Notes: generated by a model not told the origin, from the letters alone. A stretch of 64,000 nt of DNA from CAYYYG01 sp964476135 (GCA_964476135.1 CAYYYG010000001.1:1-64000), one strand, 5' to 3'; counted from the stretch's first letter, positions 8,188 to 17,018 are shown. A program made the numbers and translations.

Positions 8188-8219
8188 CCTGTGTCGCCGT
8201 GTAATATTTGCGACACAGG
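8188..8219 (+). repeat. Perfect 10-bp inverted repeat between the attenuator and hisG
   Basis: CCTGTGTCGC (8188-8197) and GCGACACAGG (8210-8219) form a perfect stem with a 12-base loop, ending 28 nt upstream of the hisG start. No T tract follows, so it is not a terminator. It could stabilise the processed his mRNA, influence translation of hisG (which has no visible Shine-Dalgarno sequence) or be a protein site. The function is unknown. Confidence 0.6.
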
Positions 8220-8247
8220 GTTAATCGTTATCAAATTAATCAATTTT

Positions 8248-9126
8248 ATGAAACAACTAATAAACAATAATCTGAAACTAGCAATACAAAAAAAGGGTCG
8301 ACTGACAGAAGACACAATCACGCTTCTTCGCTCGATTGGGCTTGAGTTCGAAAGCTACAGTCAGCGACTTTACTCCGGCTGTCGCAATTTTCCGGTCGAC
8401 ATTATCTTCTTGCGTGACGATGATATTCCCGACTATGTGGAGCGCGGGGCGGTTGATGTTGGCATCGTGGGAGGAAATATGGTCGAGGAAACAGGCGCGG
8501 ATATTAAGCGGATTATGCCGTTAGATTACGGTTATTGCGCGCTTGCCCTTGCGGTTCCTAAAGAATCTAAAATAAACAGTATTGCCGCGCTTCGCGGTAA
8601 AACGATTGCCACCTCCTACCCATCACTTACTAAAAGATATCTTAAAAAAGCTGGCGTGCAGGCAAATATCGCCGAAATATCGGGATCGGTGGAAATCGCG
8701 CCGGCGCTCAAAATGGCCGATGCAATAGTCGATTTGGTTTCTACAGGCAGCACACTCGCACTTAACGACTTGCGGGTGGTTGAAAAAGTATTTCAGTCGC
8801 AGGCGGTACTTATTTCGAGCAAAAAAATCAGCTTAAATAAAGAAAAAAATATTCTGCTTGAAAAACTGTTAACCCGTATAAGGGGCGTACTGGCTGCGAA
8901 AGACTACAAATACATCATGATGAACGCGCCGGAAAAAATACTGCCAAAACTCCAAGAAGCCGTACCCGGATTAAAGTCGCCGACCGTCTCGCCGCTTGCG
9001 GTGCCCGGCTGGGTGTCTATTCAGACTGTTGTCAAAGAAGATGTTTTTTGGGAAACGATTGAAAAATTAAAACAGGCCGGCGCAACAGGAATTTTAGTGT
9101 TACCAATTGAAAAACTAATCATATGA
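8248..9126 (+). CDS. hisG: ATP phosphoribosyltransferase, long form
   Basis: This enzyme condenses ATP with PRPP to phosphoribosyl-ATP, the first and committed step of histidine synthesis. The start is ATG 8248 (MKQLINNNLKLAIQKKGRLT); earlier codons lie inside the attenuator. At 292 residues it is the long form: a periplasmic-binding-like catalytic part with the PRPP-loop region DAIVDLVSTGSTLALNDLRV, then a C-terminal ACT-like regulatory domain ending GATGILVLPIEKL, which binds histidine for feedback inhibition and makes HisZ unnecessary. It overlaps hisD by 4 nt (ATGA). Control is by the attenuator upstream and, by family, allosteric feedback. Confidence 0.95.
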   Translation: MKQLINNNLKLAIQKKGRLTEDTITLLRSIGLEFESYSQRLYSGCRNFPVDIIFLRDDDIPDYVERGAVDVGIVGGNMVEETGADIKRIMPLDYGYCALALAVPKESKINSIAALRGKTIATSYPSLTKRYLKKAGVQANIAEISGSVEIAPALKMADAIVDLVSTGSTLALNDLRVVEKVFQSQAVLISSKKISLNKEKNILLEKLLTRIRGVLAAKDYKYIMMNAPEKILPKLQEAVPGLKSPTVSPLAVPGWVSIQTVVKEDVFWETIEKLKQAGATGILVLPIEKLII

Positions 9127-10418
9127 AAGTTATAAAACTAAAAGATCTTAAAAAATCGGACTACGAACGGATTATAAAACGCTCAAGCGGCGCCAATCCG
9201 GCTATTATGCCGAAGGTGCGGACTATTATGGAAGCGGTCGAAAAATCCGGCGACACACCGATATTAAAAAAATATCAGGAACGTTTCGGCGGCAATATTT
9301 ACAAATCGGTAAAGGTCACAAAAAAAGAAATTACGGCAGCCTGGAAATCGGTAGACCGGCAGACCGTACAGGCGCTTAAGCAGATGCGAAAAAATATTCT
9401 TAAAGTCCACAAAAATCAGCTGAAAACAAAAAAAGAAAAACCGGTTATAAGCGAAACAGGTATTAATGTGTGGCGCGAATGGCGACCTATCGAACGGGTC
9501 GGCTTATATATTCCGGGCGGGAAAGCAGTTTACCCCTCCTCCGTACTTATGAGTGCAATCCCGGCACAAATTGCCGGCTGTTGCGAAATAGTTTTATGCT
9601 CTCCCCCGGGAAACAATGGGTCGATTCCGGCTGCGACGCTTGTTGCCGCCGACATGATCGGACTTACGGAAATATTCAAAGTTGGCGGCGCGGAAGCAAT
9701 TGCCGCCATGACTTACGGCACGCAGTCGATTCCGGCCGTATATAAAATTTTCGGCGCCGGCAACTCATATGTAACCGCGGCGAAAATGCTCGCTTTGGAA
9801 ACAGTGGCAATCGATATGCCCGCCGGTCCTTCGGAAGTTTTCATAATCGCCGACGAATCGGCCAACCCCGAGTTCATTGCTGCCGACCTTCTAGCAGACG
9901 GGGAACACGGCGAAGACTCGGCCTGTGTGTTATTAACAACATCAAAAAAAATTGCCGACCAGACTATTATAGAGATTGAAAAACAATTAATAACAATCTC
10001 AACCGCAGACCGCGCACGTGCGTCGCTTGAAAAATATGGATTGTTTGCGGTTGTCGACACGATCGATGAGGCAATCGATTTCACCAACAATTACGCTCCC
10101 GAACATTTAGAAATAATGACAAAAAACAAGAACCGGGTTGTGGCAAAAATTAAAAACGCGGGCTCGGTTTTTTTGGGAGACTGGACGACTAAATCGAGCG
10201 GAGACTACGCAACAGGCGCAAACCATGTTCTGCCGACCGGAGGCATGGCTAAAATGTATCCCCCACTTGGGGTGGATGCCTACGGCAAATGGATGCAAGT
10301 ACAGGAGTGCAGCTTTGCAGGGCTCAGGCGAATAAAAAAAACGCTCGAAGTTATCGCTGCAGTCGAAAAACTTCCGGCTCATAAAAATTCGGTAACAATC
10401 CGTTTCAACAAAATATGA
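9123..10418 (+). CDS. hisD: Histidinol dehydrogenase
   Basis: It oxidises L-histidinol to L-histidine in two NAD-dependent steps at a zinc site. The 431-residue length is normal. Visible motifs are YIPGGKAVYPSSVLMSAIPAQIAG, GGAEAIAAMTYGT, IDMPAGPSEVFIIAD, DLLADGEHGEDSACVLLTTS (zinc-ligand region) and NYAPEHLEIMTKN. The order hisG-hisD, with a 4-nt ATGA overlap on each side, implies coupled translation. Confidence 0.97.
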   Translation: MKVIKLKDLKKSDYERIIKRSSGANPAIMPKVRTIMEAVEKSGDTPILKKYQERFGGNIYKSVKVTKKEITAAWKSVDRQTVQALKQMRKNILKVHKNQLKTKKEKPVISETGINVWREWRPIERVGLYIPGGKAVYPSSVLMSAIPAQIAGCCEIVLCSPPGNNGSIPAATLVAADMIGLTEIFKVGGAEAIAAMTYGTQSIPAVYKIFGAGNSYVTAAKMLALETVAIDMPAGPSEVFIIADESANPEFIAADLLADGEHGEDSACVLLTTSKKIADQTIIEIEKQLITISTADRARASLEKYGLFAVVDTIDEAIDFTNNYAPEHLEIMTKNKNRVVAKIKNAGSVFLGDWTTKSSGDYATGANHVLPTGGMAKMYPPLGVDAYGKWMQVQECSFAGLRRIKKTLEVIAAVEKLPAHKNSVTIRFNKI

Positions 10419-11488
10419 AAAAAAATAATCCGCTAAGATTCGTGCGCCGCGATATCGCCGCTTTTGAAGAATATAAACCCGTCGTGTCGGCCTGGGATCT
10501 GAAAAAAAAGCAGAAAAAAAATTTCGATAGCTTAACCAAACTGGACGCGGGCGAAAACACTTTCGGCCCGTCTCCCAAAGTAAAAAAAACGTTGGGAGAG
10601 TTCGCGGGATACCAATATTACCCTGATCCGGAATATAAAGAATTGAGAAAAATGCTCGCCGCATACACAAATGTCAGTTATGATTCTGTCGTTGTCGGCA
10701 ACGGCGGCGATGAAATAATCGACCTCCTCACTCGACTTACCCTTGAGCCGGGCGACGAAATAATCAACCTCACCCCCACCTTCAGCAGCTACGCGCTTTC
10801 GACAAAATTAAGCCACGGAAAAGTAATAATTGTCCCGCGCGGCGCCGATTACGAAGTAGATATAAACGCGGTTTACGAAGCCGTCGGCAAACGGACGAAA
10901 ATTATTTTTTTATGCAACCCGAATAATCCGACAGGAAATATTACCCCAATAAGCACTATAGAAAAACTCCTCCAATTAAACGCGCTTGTCGTTGTCGATG
11001 AGGCATATTTTGAATTCTGCGGAGAGTCGGCAGCACCGCTTGTTAAAAAATACAAAAATCTGGTAATAATACGCACGCTCAGCAAATGGGCGGGGATCGC
11101 CGGACTGAGGGCGGGTTATGCTCTTATGAACGAAAATCTTGCCCGGGAGATTATGAAAATAAAACCACCCTATAACCTAAATACCGCAGCCGAAGTAGCC
11201 GCGCGCGCCGCGCTTTCGGACGTAGGTTATTATAAAAAAATCATAAAAGCGATTACAAAAGAAAGAGAGAGGCTGGCTCTTGAGCTTCAAAAAACGGACG
11301 CTGTAAAAGTGTGGCCGTCGGGGGGAAATTTTATATATTTGGAAATGACGGAATCGAAGCTTCGCAAATTAAAAAAAGAATCCATTCGGGAGGGAGTTTC
11401 ACTTCGCTATTATACGGGTGCTGCTCGAATCACGGTCGGTCGGCCGGAACAGAATGAAAAAGTTATCAAAATCTTCAAAAAAATATGA
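10415..11488 (+). CDS. hisC: Histidinol-phosphate aminotransferase
   Basis: A PLP-dependent fold-type I aminotransferase that converts imidazole-acetol phosphate and glutamate to histidinol phosphate. Evidence is LDAGENTFGPSP, GNGGDEIIDLL, FLCNPNNPTGNI, VVVDEAYFEF and the PLP-lysine segment RTLSKWAGIAGLRAGYA. At 357 residues it is full length. It is embedded between hisD and the HAD gene with 4-nt overlaps on both sides. Broader aminotransferase specificity (for example aromatic) cannot be excluded, but the context fixes the main role. Confidence 0.95.
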   Translation: MKKNNPLRFVRRDIAAFEEYKPVVSAWDLKKKQKKNFDSLTKLDAGENTFGPSPKVKKTLGEFAGYQYYPDPEYKELRKMLAAYTNVSYDSVVVGNGGDEIIDLLTRLTLEPGDEIINLTPTFSSYALSTKLSHGKVIIVPRGADYEVDINAVYEAVGKRTKIIFLCNPNNPTGNITPISTIEKLLQLNALVVVDEAYFEFCGESAAPLVKKYKNLVIIRTLSKWAGIAGLRAGYALMNENLAREIMKIKPPYNLNTAAEVAARAALSDVGYYKKIIKAITKERERLALELQKTDAVKVWPSGGNFIYLEMTESKLRKLKKESIREGVSLRYYTGAARITVGRPEQNEKVIKIFKKI

Positions 11489-12132
11489 CGACCAAACTCG
11501 ATGCTCTTGAGGGCATAATTTTCGATATGGACGGGGTTATTGTCGATGTAAGTGCCTCATATCGCGAAGCGATCCGCAAAACAGCCGAATATTTTCTCGG
11601 GAAAAAAATTTCCATCGATGAGGTGAGCGCGATCAAAAACCAGCCAGGAATGAATAACGACTGGGATGCGACTTACGCTCTTATAGGCGATAGTTCGATA
11701 AAGTACAGCGATGTGAAAAATTATTTTCAAAAAATTTATCTTGGAGAAAACGGTGATGGGCTCATAGACCGCGAGCCGCTTTTCATATCGATCAAGGAAT
11801 TCAGCGAGCTGAAAAATAAGTATAAAAAATTAGGAATTGCAACCGGGCGACCGCGACTGGAAGCAGAATACGCCCTGAAAAAAAACAGGATCGAAGTATT
11901 TTTCGCTGCCCTCGTATGCCTCGAGGACGTGGCAAACAGCAAACCGCACCCGGAACCGATTTTGTCGGCAATGAAAAAACTAGCAATAAAAAAAACCATA
12001 TATGTCGGCGACAGCCCCTCCGACGTTCTCGCTGCAGATGCGGCCGAAATACCGTCAATATATATCGGAAAACTGGATCTTGGAGATTATAAATTCACGG
12101 ATGTAAAATCCGCGATAAAATTTTTACTATGA
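11485..12132 (+). CDS. HAD-superfamily phosphatase, candidate histidinol-phosphatase
   Basis: A subfamily IA haloacid-dehalogenase hydrolase of 215 residues. Motif I is IIFDMDGVIVD (nucleophile Asp), motif II is GIATGRPR, motif III is the Lys in SKPHPEP and motif IV is YVGDSPSDVLAAD. It sits between hisC and hisB with 4-nt overlaps, and no other histidinol-phosphatase (HisN, PHP-type HisJ or a HisB N-terminal domain) is present, so by position it should remove phosphate from histidinol phosphate. HAD proteins of a similar type are known next to, or fused with, HisB-type domains in other lineages. The enzymatic assignment is inference; the HAD family is certain. Confidence 0.8.
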   Translation: MTTKLDALEGIIFDMDGVIVDVSASYREAIRKTAEYFLGKKISIDEVSAIKNQPGMNNDWDATYALIGDSSIKYSDVKNYFQKIYLGENGDGLIDREPLFISIKEFSELKNKYKKLGIATGRPRLEAEYALKKNRIEVFFAALVCLEDVANSKPHPEPILSAMKKLAIKKTIYVGDSPSDVLAADAAEIPSIYIGKLDLGDYKFTDVKSAIKFLL

Positions 12133-12719
12133 AAAGGACCGCAAACATAAACCGCAAAACCAACGAAACATCAATCGCCGTATCCTTAAACCTGGATGGT
12201 AGTGGCGAAAGAAAAATCGACACGCCCGTCGGATTTCTAAATCACATGCTCGACTTATTCGTAAAACACAGCCTGATTGACATGAAGGTATCGGCAGCAG
12301 GCGACCTGGAGATCGATGAACACCACACTGTTGAGGACATTGGAATTGTCATCGGTCAGGCATTTGCAGCAGCTTTGAAAGAAAAAAAGGGCATTTCCCG
12401 TTACGGTTTTTTTATACTGCCGATGGATGAGGTTTTGGCAACGGTCGCAATCGATTTTTCCGGCCGTTATGCATTTAATTTTTCCTGCGAATTCGGTCGG
12501 GAAAGGGTGGGCGATTTGAGCACCGAGCTTGTTTACGATTTCTGGGACGGGTTTGCCCAAAATGCCAAAGCCAATATTCACGTAAAAATCGAAAACGGCC
12601 GAAATGACCATCATAAAATCGAGGCAATCTTTAAGTGCGCAGCAAGGGCGATAAGAGCGGCAATCAATGTCGATCCGCGAACACCCGATGTTATCCCTTC
12701 CACAAAAGGCATATTATGA
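12129..12719 (+). CDS. hisB: Imidazoleglycerol-phosphate dehydratase
   Basis: This dehydratase converts imidazole-glycerol phosphate to imidazole-acetol phosphate using a di-manganese site. The His/Glu metal motifs are visible: FLNHMLDLFVKH, DEHHTVEDIGI, GRNDHHKIEAIFK. The length of 196 residues is that of the monofunctional enzyme, without the fused phosphatase of enterobacterial HisB, which fits a separate HAD phosphatase upstream. It overlaps hisH by 4 nt. Confidence 0.96.
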   Translation: MKRTANINRKTNETSIAVSLNLDGSGERKIDTPVGFLNHMLDLFVKHSLIDMKVSAAGDLEIDEHHTVEDIGIVIGQAFAAALKEKKGISRYGFFILPMDEVLATVAIDFSGRYAFNFSCEFGRERVGDLSTELVYDFWDGFAQNAKANIHVKIENGRNDHHKIEAIFKCAARAIRAAINVDPRTPDVIPSTKGIL

Positions 12720-13312
12720 TAGCGATTATAGATTATGGTCTTGGCAATCTTGCAAATGTTAAAAATGCCTTCGATATGATCGGTGTGGAGGCACTAATCA
12801 CAAACGACAAAAAGCTGATTGAAACCGCGGATCATTTAGTTTTTCCGGGCGTCGGGGCGGCGGGCGCCGGAATGAACAGGCTTAAAATAACCGGTCTTGA
12901 CAAGTTAATAGCCGGGGAGGTGAAAAAAGGTAAACCCATTCTTGGGATTTGTTTGGGAATGCAGTTATTATTTGAAAAGAGTGCGGAGGGTGACGTTGAC
13001 TGTCTGGGACTAATACGGGGCGAGGTGAAAAAATTTGTTAACCAGAACCTGAAAATCCCGCATATTGGATGGAATAGCGTTACCATTGGAGACAGCATTA
13101 TTTTTGAAGGTGTCGCAGAAAAAAACCATTTTTATTTTGTTCACAGTTTTTACTGCCAGCCAGAAGACGCCACAGCGACAATCGGAAAAACCGACTATGG
13201 GGTTGTGTTTTGTTCGGCGGTTTCGCAAAATAATATTTTCGGAGTCCAGTTTCACCCGGAAAAAAGCGGTGAGGCCGGACTACTGTTGTTAAAAAATTTT
13301 TCGAAGATTTAA
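12716..13312 (+). CDS. hisH: Imidazole glycerol phosphate synthase, glutaminase subunit
   Basis: A class I glutamine amidotransferase that supplies ammonia to HisF. The start is ATG 12716 (MIAIIDYGLGNLANVKNAF), overlapping hisB by 4 nt; an upstream in-frame ATG at 12635 lies inside hisB and is rejected. The nucleophile Cys is in GICLGMQLLFE, and the His-Glu pair is in VQFHPEKSG. The 198 residues are the normal length. Its partner HisF is encoded two genes downstream. Confidence 0.96.
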   Translation: MIAIIDYGLGNLANVKNAFDMIGVEALITNDKKLIETADHLVFPGVGAAGAGMNRLKITGLDKLIAGEVKKGKPILGICLGMQLLFEKSAEGDVDCLGLIRGEVKKFVNQNLKIPHIGWNSVTIGDSIIFEGVAEKNHFYFVHSFYCQPEDATATIGKTDYGVVFCSAVSQNNIFGVQFHPEKSGEAGLLLLKNFSKI

Positions 13313-13313
13313 T

Positions 13314-14027
13314 ATGGAAATACTGCCGGCTATAGATATAAGAAATGGAAAATGCGTAAGACTGTCACAGGGCAACTACGCAAAGGAAACACAATACTAC
13401 GACAACCCTGTCGAAGTTGCCGAAAAATGGTTTCTCGAGGGGGCGGAAATTTTGCACATTGTGGATCTTGACGGGGCAAAAGACGGTAAGCCGCGAATTC
13501 TTGAAACAGTAAAAAAAATCGTAAAAAAAACACGCCTGCCGATACAGGTCGGGGGCGGAATACGAACATTTGAAGCTGCGGAAGCTTTATTTGACGCTGG
13601 TGCAACGAGAATAATTTTGGGCACGATTGCGGTTGAAAAACCGGAAATACTCGAAAAAATCCTCCACATCTTCAGAAAAAACGTGGTTGTTTCTTTGGAC
13701 GTCAGAAATGGTGAGCTGCTGACCCGCGGATGGCTCGACAACTCCAAAAAAAACATCTTCGAAACCGCCCAGGAACTGGCGGCAAAAGGCGTGCAAAGAA
13801 TCATTTGCACCGACACCTCCCGCGACGGAATGCTTACCGGTCCCAACCTGGAAATATATAAAAAAATGATCGAAAAAACAGAAATAAATATTATTGCCGC
13901 AGGAGGTATTGGAAATATTAGCCACATTGAAAAACTCAAAGGTATCGGCTGTGCGGGTGTAATAATTGGCAAAGCTCTGTATGAAAACAAAATTTCGTTA
14001 AAAGAAGTTATGAATATTCAATGGTAA
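13314..14027 (+). CDS. hisA: ProFAR isomerase (phosphoribosylformimino-AICAR-P isomerase)
   Basis: A (beta/alpha)8 barrel of 237 residues that performs an Amadori isomerisation of ProFAR to PRFAR. The N-terminal catalytic Asp is in [13 protein letters not shown] and the second in [14 protein letters not shown]. Phosphate-binding glycine segments are [14 protein letters not shown] and AAGGIGN near the C-terminus. It starts 1 nt after the hisH stop and overlaps hisF by 7 nt. Confidence 0.96.
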   Translation: MEILPAIDIRNGKCVRLSQGNYAKETQYYDNPVEVAEKWFLEGAEILHIVDLDGAKDGKPRILETVKKIVKKTRLPIQVGGGIRTFEAAEALFDAGATRIILGTIAVEKPEILEKILHIFRKNVVVSLDVRNGELLTRGWLDNSKKNIFETAQELAAKGVQRIICTDTSRDGMLTGPNLEIYKKMIEKTEINIIAAGGIGNISHIEKLKGIGCAGVIIGKALYENKISLKEVMNIQW

Positions 14028-14779
14028 CCAAACGAATTATTCCGTGTCTTGACGTAAAAGACGGACGCGTAGTCAAGGGTGTAAATTTTACTAGTCTTAA
14101 GGATGCGGGCGACCCTGTCGGGCTTGGAAAAAAGTACAGCGAGGAAGGGGCCGATGAACTAGTTTTTCTCGATATTACAGCCACTTCCGACAATCGCGAA
14201 ACTGTCGCGAAGATGGTGGAAAAAGTCGCCAAAAATGTTTTTATTCCCTTTACAGTTGGCGGGGGTATAAAAACCGCAGATGACATAAAAAAAATACTAA
14301 GAGCCGGTGCTGATAAAGTGGCGGTAAACAGTGCGGCCGTAAATGATCCGGAGATTATAAAAAAAGGCGCGTCTATTTTTGGGTCGCAATGCATTGTACT
14401 TGCCGCGGATGTTAAACAGACAAATAACAAATATGAAATATATACGCATGGGGGAAGAAAACCGACTGGCATTGATGCTCTCTACTGGATAAAAAAAGCA
14501 GTCGCTTTGGGTGCGGGGGAGATTCTACTCACAAGCATGGATCGCGACGGCACCAAAATCGGCTTCGACATCGAACTTACCAAGCTGGTTTCCCATGCGG
14601 TCAGCGTGCCCGTAATCGCCTCAGGGGGTGCCGGAAACATGAAAGATTTTTACGAAGTGTTCACAGAGGGAGAAGCCGATGCCGCGCTCGCCGCCTCGCT
14701 TTTTCATTATAAAGAACTGACTATTGGAGAAGTTAAAAATTATCTGGCTAATAAAAATATACCGGTGCGCAGCATATGA
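14021..14779 (+). CDS. hisF: Imidazole glycerol phosphate synthase, cyclase subunit
   Basis: A (beta/alpha)8 barrel of 252 residues that uses ammonia from HisH to convert PRFAR to imidazole-glycerol phosphate and AICAR. Evidence is [19 protein letters not shown] (catalytic Asp11), [28 protein letters not shown] (second catalytic Asp) and [16 protein letters not shown]. It overlaps hisA by 7 nt and hisI by 4 nt. Confidence 0.97.
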   Translation: MVTKRIIPCLDVKDGRVVKGVNFTSLKDAGDPVGLGKKYSEEGADELVFLDITATSDNRETVAKMVEKVAKNVFIPFTVGGGIKTADDIKKILRAGADKVAVNSAAVNDPEIIKKGASIFGSQCIVLAADVKQTNNKYEIYTHGGRKPTGIDALYWIKKAVALGAGEILLTSMDRDGTKIGFDIELTKLVSHAVSVPVIASGGAGNMKDFYEVFTEGEADAALAASLFHYKELTIGEVKNYLANKNIPVRSI

Positions 14780-15093
14780 TAAAAATTGATTTCGAAAAAT
14801 ACATCGACGGCCTGGTACCGACGATAATACAAGATGGTAAAACAGGGATAGTTTATATGTTGGGATACATGAGTAAAGAATCCTTAAGCCTAACGCATTC
14901 TACCGGTTTTGTACATTTCTACAGCCGCTCCAGGAAAAAAATCTGGCTCAAAGGTGAGGAATCGGGTAATAAACTGAAGGTTGTGTCTATAGACACCGAT
15001 TGTGATAACGACGCTCTGCTTATTAAAACAACATTAATTGGCAAAGCGGTTTGTCATACCGGCAAACCATCTTGTTTTTTTAATAAAATATAA
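14776..15093 (+). CDS. hisI: Phosphoribosyl-AMP cyclohydrolase
   Basis: This 105-residue enzyme opens the adenine ring of PR-AMP. The metal-binding segment DTDCDND and the cysteine motif [11 protein letters not shown] near the C-terminus are both visible, as is [10 protein letters not shown] near the N-terminus. It is monofunctional; the pyrophosphohydrolase (HisE) is a separate gene beginning 1 nt after its stop, unlike the fused HisIE of many bacteria. Confidence 0.94.
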   Translation: MIKIDFEKYIDGLVPTIIQDGKTGIVYMLGYMSKESLSLTHSTGFVHFYSRSRKKIWLKGEESGNKLKVVSIDTDCDNDALLIKTTLIGKAVCHTGKPSCFFNKI

Positions 15094-15094
15094 T

Positions 15095-15370
15095 ATGAAC
15101 CTCAACGATCTTTTTCAAACAATCAAAAATAGACGCCGGGAAAAACCGGAAGGGTCTTATGTAGCCTCACTTTTTAGGGAGGGCGAAGACCGTATTATTC
15201 AGAAGGTCGGTGAAGAAGCAGTAGAAACGGTAATTGCAGCAAAAAACCCAGACAAAAACCGGCTTGTTTCCGAAATTGCCGATTTGTGGTTTCACACGTT
15301 AATACTCATGGAGGCAAAAGAAATAAAACTAGAAGATATTGAAAAAACACTTGAAGAACGTAAAAAATAA
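15095..15370 (+). CDS. hisE: Phosphoribosyl-ATP pyrophosphohydrolase
   Basis: A 91-residue all-alpha MazG-like enzyme that hydrolyses PR-ATP to PR-AMP. Evidence is [30 protein letters not shown] with the conserved Glu residues, and [13 protein letters not shown]. The start ATG 15095 lies 1 nt after the hisI stop; an earlier in-frame ATG at 15038 is inside hisI. This is the last gene of the operon. The convergent HD gene ends immediately next to it and no terminator is visible between them. Confidence 0.94.
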   Translation: MNLNDLFQTIKNRRREKPEGSYVASLFREGEDRIIQKVGEEAVETVIAAKNPDKNRLVSEIADLWFHTLILMEAKEIKLEDIEKTLEERKK

Positions 15371-16042
15371 TTAAGACTTCCTAGTTGTTATATCGAAACT
15401 CATTATTTCATCCATACGGGAATTGACTATTTCATTATCCAATTCCGGCAATCTGAAATCTAGGTGTCTTTGCAGTTGCTCTTCTAAAATCAAACATCGC
15501 TTACGTTTTAATTCTGTCTCTTCAATTTTTCCCAGGACATGACTTCTATCTTTATAGCGCATAATAATATCGTCAAACCGTTTATCGACCGTAACCACTT
15601 CGTGTGGGTCTACCCGAAAATCGGAGTAAGCGGCGATTTTCAAACTCCAGTCAGTTGAATTGTTTGTTAATTCAAGTTTGGAGCTGCCAATCGAACTTAA
15701 AATATCCATCGCTCGTTTTTCGATCCCTACCTCATTCGCAATTTCTATGGTCGCGATGTGTTCGTCGTTTTTATACCTGTCGGCGAATTCTTTCTGTACC
15801 TGTCGCCAGTAGTCGACACGACCGGCTTCTTTCTCCCCCATAAGTGCAGCAAATCTGAAATCATATTTAATAATATTTCCCACATCGTGAAACAACAGAG
15901 CGACAATTATAGAACTTCTTTCAATAGACTGGGGTTTATCCCAACTGTCGGCAATAAACGCGCCGACGGCAGCCACTCGAAACATATGACTTTGTAAATT
16001 CGGCGGAATTTTGAATCTCGCGTATATATCAGATATTTGCAT
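15371..16042 (-). CDS. HD-domain phosphohydrolase
   Basis: The HD metal motif is visible as a His in LQSHMFRVAAV (about residue 20), the pair HD in IVALLFHDVGNI, and a later Asp. Such proteins hydrolyse phosphomonoesters or nucleotides; the substrate is unknown. The start is set at ATG 16042 (MQISDIYARF) because TAAAAT (16050-16055) ends 7 nt before it; the ATG two codons upstream would lie almost against the -10 box. The promoter is divergent from that of the Nudix gene at 16072, and the two -10 boxes lie only 4 bp apart. Confidence 0.75.
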   Translation of the reverse strand: MQISDIYARFKIPPNLQSHMFRVAAVGAFIADSWDKPQSIERSSIIVALLFHDVGNIIKYDFRFAALMGEKEAGRVDYWRQVQKEFADRYKNDEHIATIEIANEVGIEKRAMDILSSIGSSKLELTNNSTDWSLKIAAYSDFRVDPHEVVTVDKRFDDIIMRYKDRSHVLGKIEETELKRKRCLILEEQLQRHLDFRLPELDNEIVNSRMDEIMSFDITTRKS

Positions 16043-16071
16043 AAACATTATTTTACCATTAAAATTAAATC

Positions 16072-16644
16072 ATGCCCTTGTCGCCGACCAAACTCAAACA
16101 CTGGGAGCTCCTAAAAAAAACCGACGTCTCTCCGAGCAAGTGGTTTCCTATCGAAAACCGTGAATACAAACTTCCTTCCGGACGAGTAGTAAAAGACTTT
16201 ACAGTTACCACCTTAGCCGATGTTTCGATGATTATTCCTGTTACGAAAAACGGAACTATAATTATGGTTAGACAATTTAAGCCAGGTTACGGAGATGTTG
16301 TACTCGAGTTTCCGGCCGGAAGACTGGAATCGGGAAACACTGACACAAATAAACTGGCAATTCATGAGTTGGAAGAGGAGACCGGTATAAAAACGGATGG
16401 ACTTATTTTATACGGCAAACTTTCGGGCTTCACTACAAAGGCTACCGAAAAAATATTCTGCTACCTGGCAAAAGATGTTGAGTTTAACAGCACTCAGCAA
16501 CTTGACGATAACGAAGAGATAGAGATTGTTGAGCTAACACCCGAAGAGGTTGATGTGTTGATAAACAGTAATGAATTAAAGGCAGGAATTTCCATCGCCG
16601 CTTGGATACTTGCCAAGCAAAAATTCCCCGAAATTGGAGCGTAA
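16072..16644 (+). CDS. Nudix hydrolase, ADP-ribose pyrophosphatase-like
   Basis: A 190-residue protein with the ADP-ribose pyrophosphatase layout: a beta-rich N-terminal segment, VTKNGTIIMVRQFKPGYGDVVLEFPAGRLESG, then HELEEETGI. The Nudix box is imperfect: compared with GX5EX7REUXEEXGU it has one extra residue, the first Glu is replaced, and the Arg of REU is His. The catalytic EExxE helix is kept. TAAAAT (16060-16065) ends 6 nt before the ATG, a leaderless pattern. The substrate is inferred from the family only. Confidence 0.8.
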   Translation: MPLSPTKLKHWELLKKTDVSPSKWFPIENREYKLPSGRVVKDFTVTTLADVSMIIPVTKNGTIIMVRQFKPGYGDVVLEFPAGRLESGNTDTNKLAIHELEEETGIKTDGLILYGKLSGFTTKATEKIFCYLAKDVEFNSTQQLDDNEEIEIVELTPEEVDVLINSNELKAGISIAAWILAKQKFPEIGA

Positions 16645-16648
16645 TTTT

Positions 16649-16975
16649 ATGAATAACAATTGCCCTGCGTGCAAATTAATTGTCGAATCGTTATGGTATT
16701 ATTGCCCCAACTGCGGAAACTCTCTTAAAGAAAAACCTCCAAATCTCTCGATCTCAAAACAAATTGTTATATATGGTGTCAGCTTTTTTCTCGCTCCCTT
16801 TGGCCTCGCTTGGGGAATAAAATATGCACGCTACAGTGATAAAAAAACCAGAATTGTTGGTTATGTTTCCATAATATTAACAGTAATTTCGATAATTATT
16901 ACTGTCGCAACCGTTAAATACGCACTCGACGAATACTCAAAAATATTAAATAGCATCTCGCCTTATGGACTCTGA
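16649..16975 (+). CDS. Small zinc-ribbon membrane protein
   Basis: A 108-residue protein with an N-terminal zinc ribbon (CPACKLIVESLWYYCPNCG) followed by two hydrophobic segments (VIYGVSFFLAPFGLAWGI and IVGYVSIILTVISIIITVAT). The start ATG 16649 is chosen because GGAG lies 9 nt upstream; an earlier ATG is inside the Nudix gene. Proteins of this layout are common and uncharacterised. It is probably co-transcribed with the Nudix gene. Confidence 0.7.
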   Translation: MNNNCPACKLIVESLWYYCPNCGNSLKEKPPNLSISKQIVIYGVSFFLAPFGLAWGIKYARYSDKKTRIVGYVSIILTVISIIITVATVKYALDEYSKILNSISPYGL

Positions 16976-16983
16976 AATTGGGG

Positions 16984-17015
16984 TTGAATATTTACTATCA
17001 TACTAGTATGATAGT
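16984..17015 (+). promoter_or_regulatory. Promoter and palindromic operator of the TrpR-like gene
   Basis: TTGAAT (16984-16989), a 17-bp spacer and TATGAT (17007-17012) place the transcription start at the ATG itself (17019). A perfect 22-bp palindrome at 16994-17015, with half-sites ACTATCATACT and AGTATGATAGT, covers the spacer and the whole -10 box. Its centre ACTAGT matches the core of the E. coli trp operator. It reads as an autoregulatory site for the TrpR-family protein encoded immediately downstream. Confidence 0.75.
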
Positions 17016-17018
17016 ACA

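Noticed and set aside
10107..10670. 187-residue open frame on the minus strand
   Set aside because: Covers the hisD-hisC junction in antisense and shows no family features.
13397..13990. 197-residue open frame on the minus strand
   Set aside because: Antisense to hisA, which is certain; composition is Ser/Pro/Phe-rich as expected for a shadow frame.
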